A program made the translations under genes and the position numbers. DNA of 64,000 nt. It comes from Rostratula benghalensis. Its lineage: Eukaryota > Chordata > Aves > Charadriiformes > Rostratulidae. The stretch is from assembly GCA_013399305.1 (NCBI GenBank), contig VXAI01000164.1:1180342-1244341 (forward strand), written 5' to 3'. The notes under the pieces are model-generated. The model was not told the origin of the DNA. It did no database searches and saw only the letters and a list, made by a program, of their open reading frames with translations. This document shows, piece by piece, positions 62,515 to 64,000 of this stretch (its first letter is position 1; each line of letters begins with the position of its first letter).

Positions 62515-63215
62515 ATGAACTGAGAACTCATCACTGGTCTCCAGTACAAAAAGGCAGTAACAGGAGGTGCAAGCAAGGGTGGACTGCAATCAAGGGATTT
62601 AGAAACACTGCCCAGGCATGTAGGGCGGTGCTAGGAAAGACAAAGCTCACCTGGAGTTGATGTTTTCAAGAGCAGCAAGAAGAGCCTCTGCCTTGCATTT
62701 GTAGCAAAAGGATGAATAGGGAAAATGGGGTCTCACTGCTGAATGGGGTGGATGATTTAGTGACAGCAGAGACGGGGTAAGGCTGAGGTACTCATTGTGT
62801 TCCTTGCCCCAGTCTTTACCAATGAGGTTTCCCAGGCCTCTGTGCTTAGAGAGAGCAGTGAATGAGGATCAAACCAGTGTTTGTTTGAGAAAACTTCCTG
62901 CACATGGGACCCATTTGACTGCATCCAAATGTGCCAAGGGAGATGGCTGTTGTCCTTGCAAGGCTTCTCTTTATCATGTTTGAAAGGCTGTGGAGAACAG
63001 AGGAGACCCCCAGCAAACGTTCAGCAAACATTGTTCCCATCTTCAGAAAAAGCAGAAGGACAATCCAGAACACCACAGACCAGTCAGCCTCATGCTAATC
63101 CCTAGAAAAATCATGGAGTGAGTCTTCTTGGAACATGTTTCCAGACATAGGAAGGAGAAGAAGGTGGTTGAGAACAGCCAGCAAAGATTGACCAAAGGTA
63201 AAACATGCCAGATAA
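62515..63215 (+). mobile_element. Internal CR1 LINE ORF2 fragment lacking its 3' end, plus orientation
   Basis: This piece matches the middle of CR1 ORF2, between endonuclease and reverse transcriptase core: GGTGCAAGCAAGGGTGGACT, GCTCACCTGGAGTTGATG, TCACTGCTGAATGGGGTGG, AAGGCTGAGGTACTC, CCCAGTCTTTACCAATGAGG, then ACCAGTCAGCCTCATGCTAA. The last part reads HRPVSLMLIPRKIME, the early reverse transcriptase region. Stops and frameshifts are present. The YADD-type catalytic motif, the C-terminus and the 3' UTR are all missing. That is unusual, because CR1 insertions normally keep the 3' end. Confidence 0.85.
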
Positions 63216-63975
63216 CTGACTGTTCTCTGGGTTAAAAATCCAGACAGAGCTCTGAAAGAGGAGTCAGTTCCTCCATTGTCTGGAGACTGAGCACATGAAG
63301 ATGACACCAGGGCTCATCCCAGTTCATTCGAGGTATTAGTAAAAGTTTGTTCTGTGCTAGTAGGCCACGTGTTCCTGGTGCTGAACTGTCAAAGTGTCAG
63401 GTCCACGAGGTGTTCTGGTAGCCTGCATTTTATGGTAGTAACCAAATAAATATAGTTGCAAGTCCTTTGGTTTTCATGTTTGGTGTCAAAGAGGAGAAGA
63501 GAAGGAAACTTAGCAGAAATAAGCCTGATCACATGTCCCGGTATTGATGTACCTCATCCCCTAGGAATTTTTTTCCCTCCTAGAGAAAATGGTGCTTGCC
63601 AACCAATGATGGTCTCCTTCCCTTCCCCGTTGGTGGTGGTGGCAGATGAGGTGGTCTGGCAGTGTGGTGTCAGTGGGCCATTTTATGCAGATTGTCCATA
63701 CCTGTCTCATAAACATACATTTCCAAAGGATTTGAGCTTCACAGCATCTAGGGATCTGTGACACTGCCTGATTTGGCCAGGAGGCTTAACTGGCAGTGAG
63801 CTTGCAATGAGAAATAACAACTCCACCAGAAAATCTAGAGCAGCACCTCACTTTGTTGGGGACAAGTGCTCACCTGGTTGTGGGCACATGAGACCACAGC
63901 TCTCAGATACTCTAGAAAGCCTGGGATCTGGGATTTCAAAGGAGATATAGGCCTATTAGCTTTCAGGCCAAATTT
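63216..63975. other. Unique non-coding stretch
   Basis: No gene or repeat family recognised after CR1 similarity fades at about 63215. Confidence 0.45.
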
Positions 63976-64000
63976 AAAAAACAAACAAACAAACAAACAA
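63976..64000 (+). repeat. (CAAA)n at the window edge
   Basis: A short A-run followed by five CAAA units reaching the last base, so the repeat probably continues beyond the window. It is the same unit as at 24.7 kb. Confidence 0.85.

Overview
The window looks like non-coding DNA from a bird, or at least a sauropsid. The evidence is nine recognisable CR1 LINE copies. Several end in the CR1 3' signature, a CCTTCCAAC block followed by CATTCTGTGATT-type short repeats. Seven of the nine preserve mainly the C-terminal ORF2 and 3' UTR. CR1 copies make up about 3 kb (roughly 5 percent), and I recognise no other interspersed repeat family, which fits the repeat-poor genomes of birds.

I find no protein-coding exon, rRNA, tRNA, CRISPR array, operon or phage-like feature. 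The long open frames are chance frames: many start at GTG or TTG, run through simple repeats or CR1 sequence, and resemble no family I know. The only protein-like reading is CR1 ORF2 (clear) and a frameshifted minus-strand stretch at about 52.9-53.4 kb that may be a decayed retrocopy of an unidentified gene (weak). The window is best read as intergenic sequence or the inside of a large intron.

Layout. 0-11.9 kb: unique sequence, with a CpG-rich motif cluster at 2.2-2.4 kb, a purine tract, a TA run and a 25-bp tandem duplication. 12-13.6 kb: two CR1 copies in opposite orientation. 13.6-21.3 kb: unique sequence interrupted by a 190-bp GGAA array containing one N. 21.4-21.6 kb: a third CR1. 21.6-44.5 kb: unique DNA with AT-rich blocks (27.0-27.7, 42.6-43.7 kb), a perfect GC hairpin at 28.2 kb and small direct repeats. 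44.5-46.7 kb: a degraded CR1, a dense GATA-motif cluster at 46.0-46.2 kb and a short CR1. 46.7-54.5 kb: unique DNA, a TAATTA-bearing candidate element at 51.4 kb, the possible retrocopy, and a CpG-richer block. 54.5-64 kb: four CR1 pieces and the most CpG-dense segment of the window (59.5-59.9 kb).

The most useful leads are candidate cis-regulatory elements, chosen by motif clustering and locally raised CpG, and an internal CR1 piece (62.5-63.2 kb) that lacks its 3' end. I see no evidence for a new multi-gene system. Conservation and expression data would decide the regulatory candidates, and I could not consult either.
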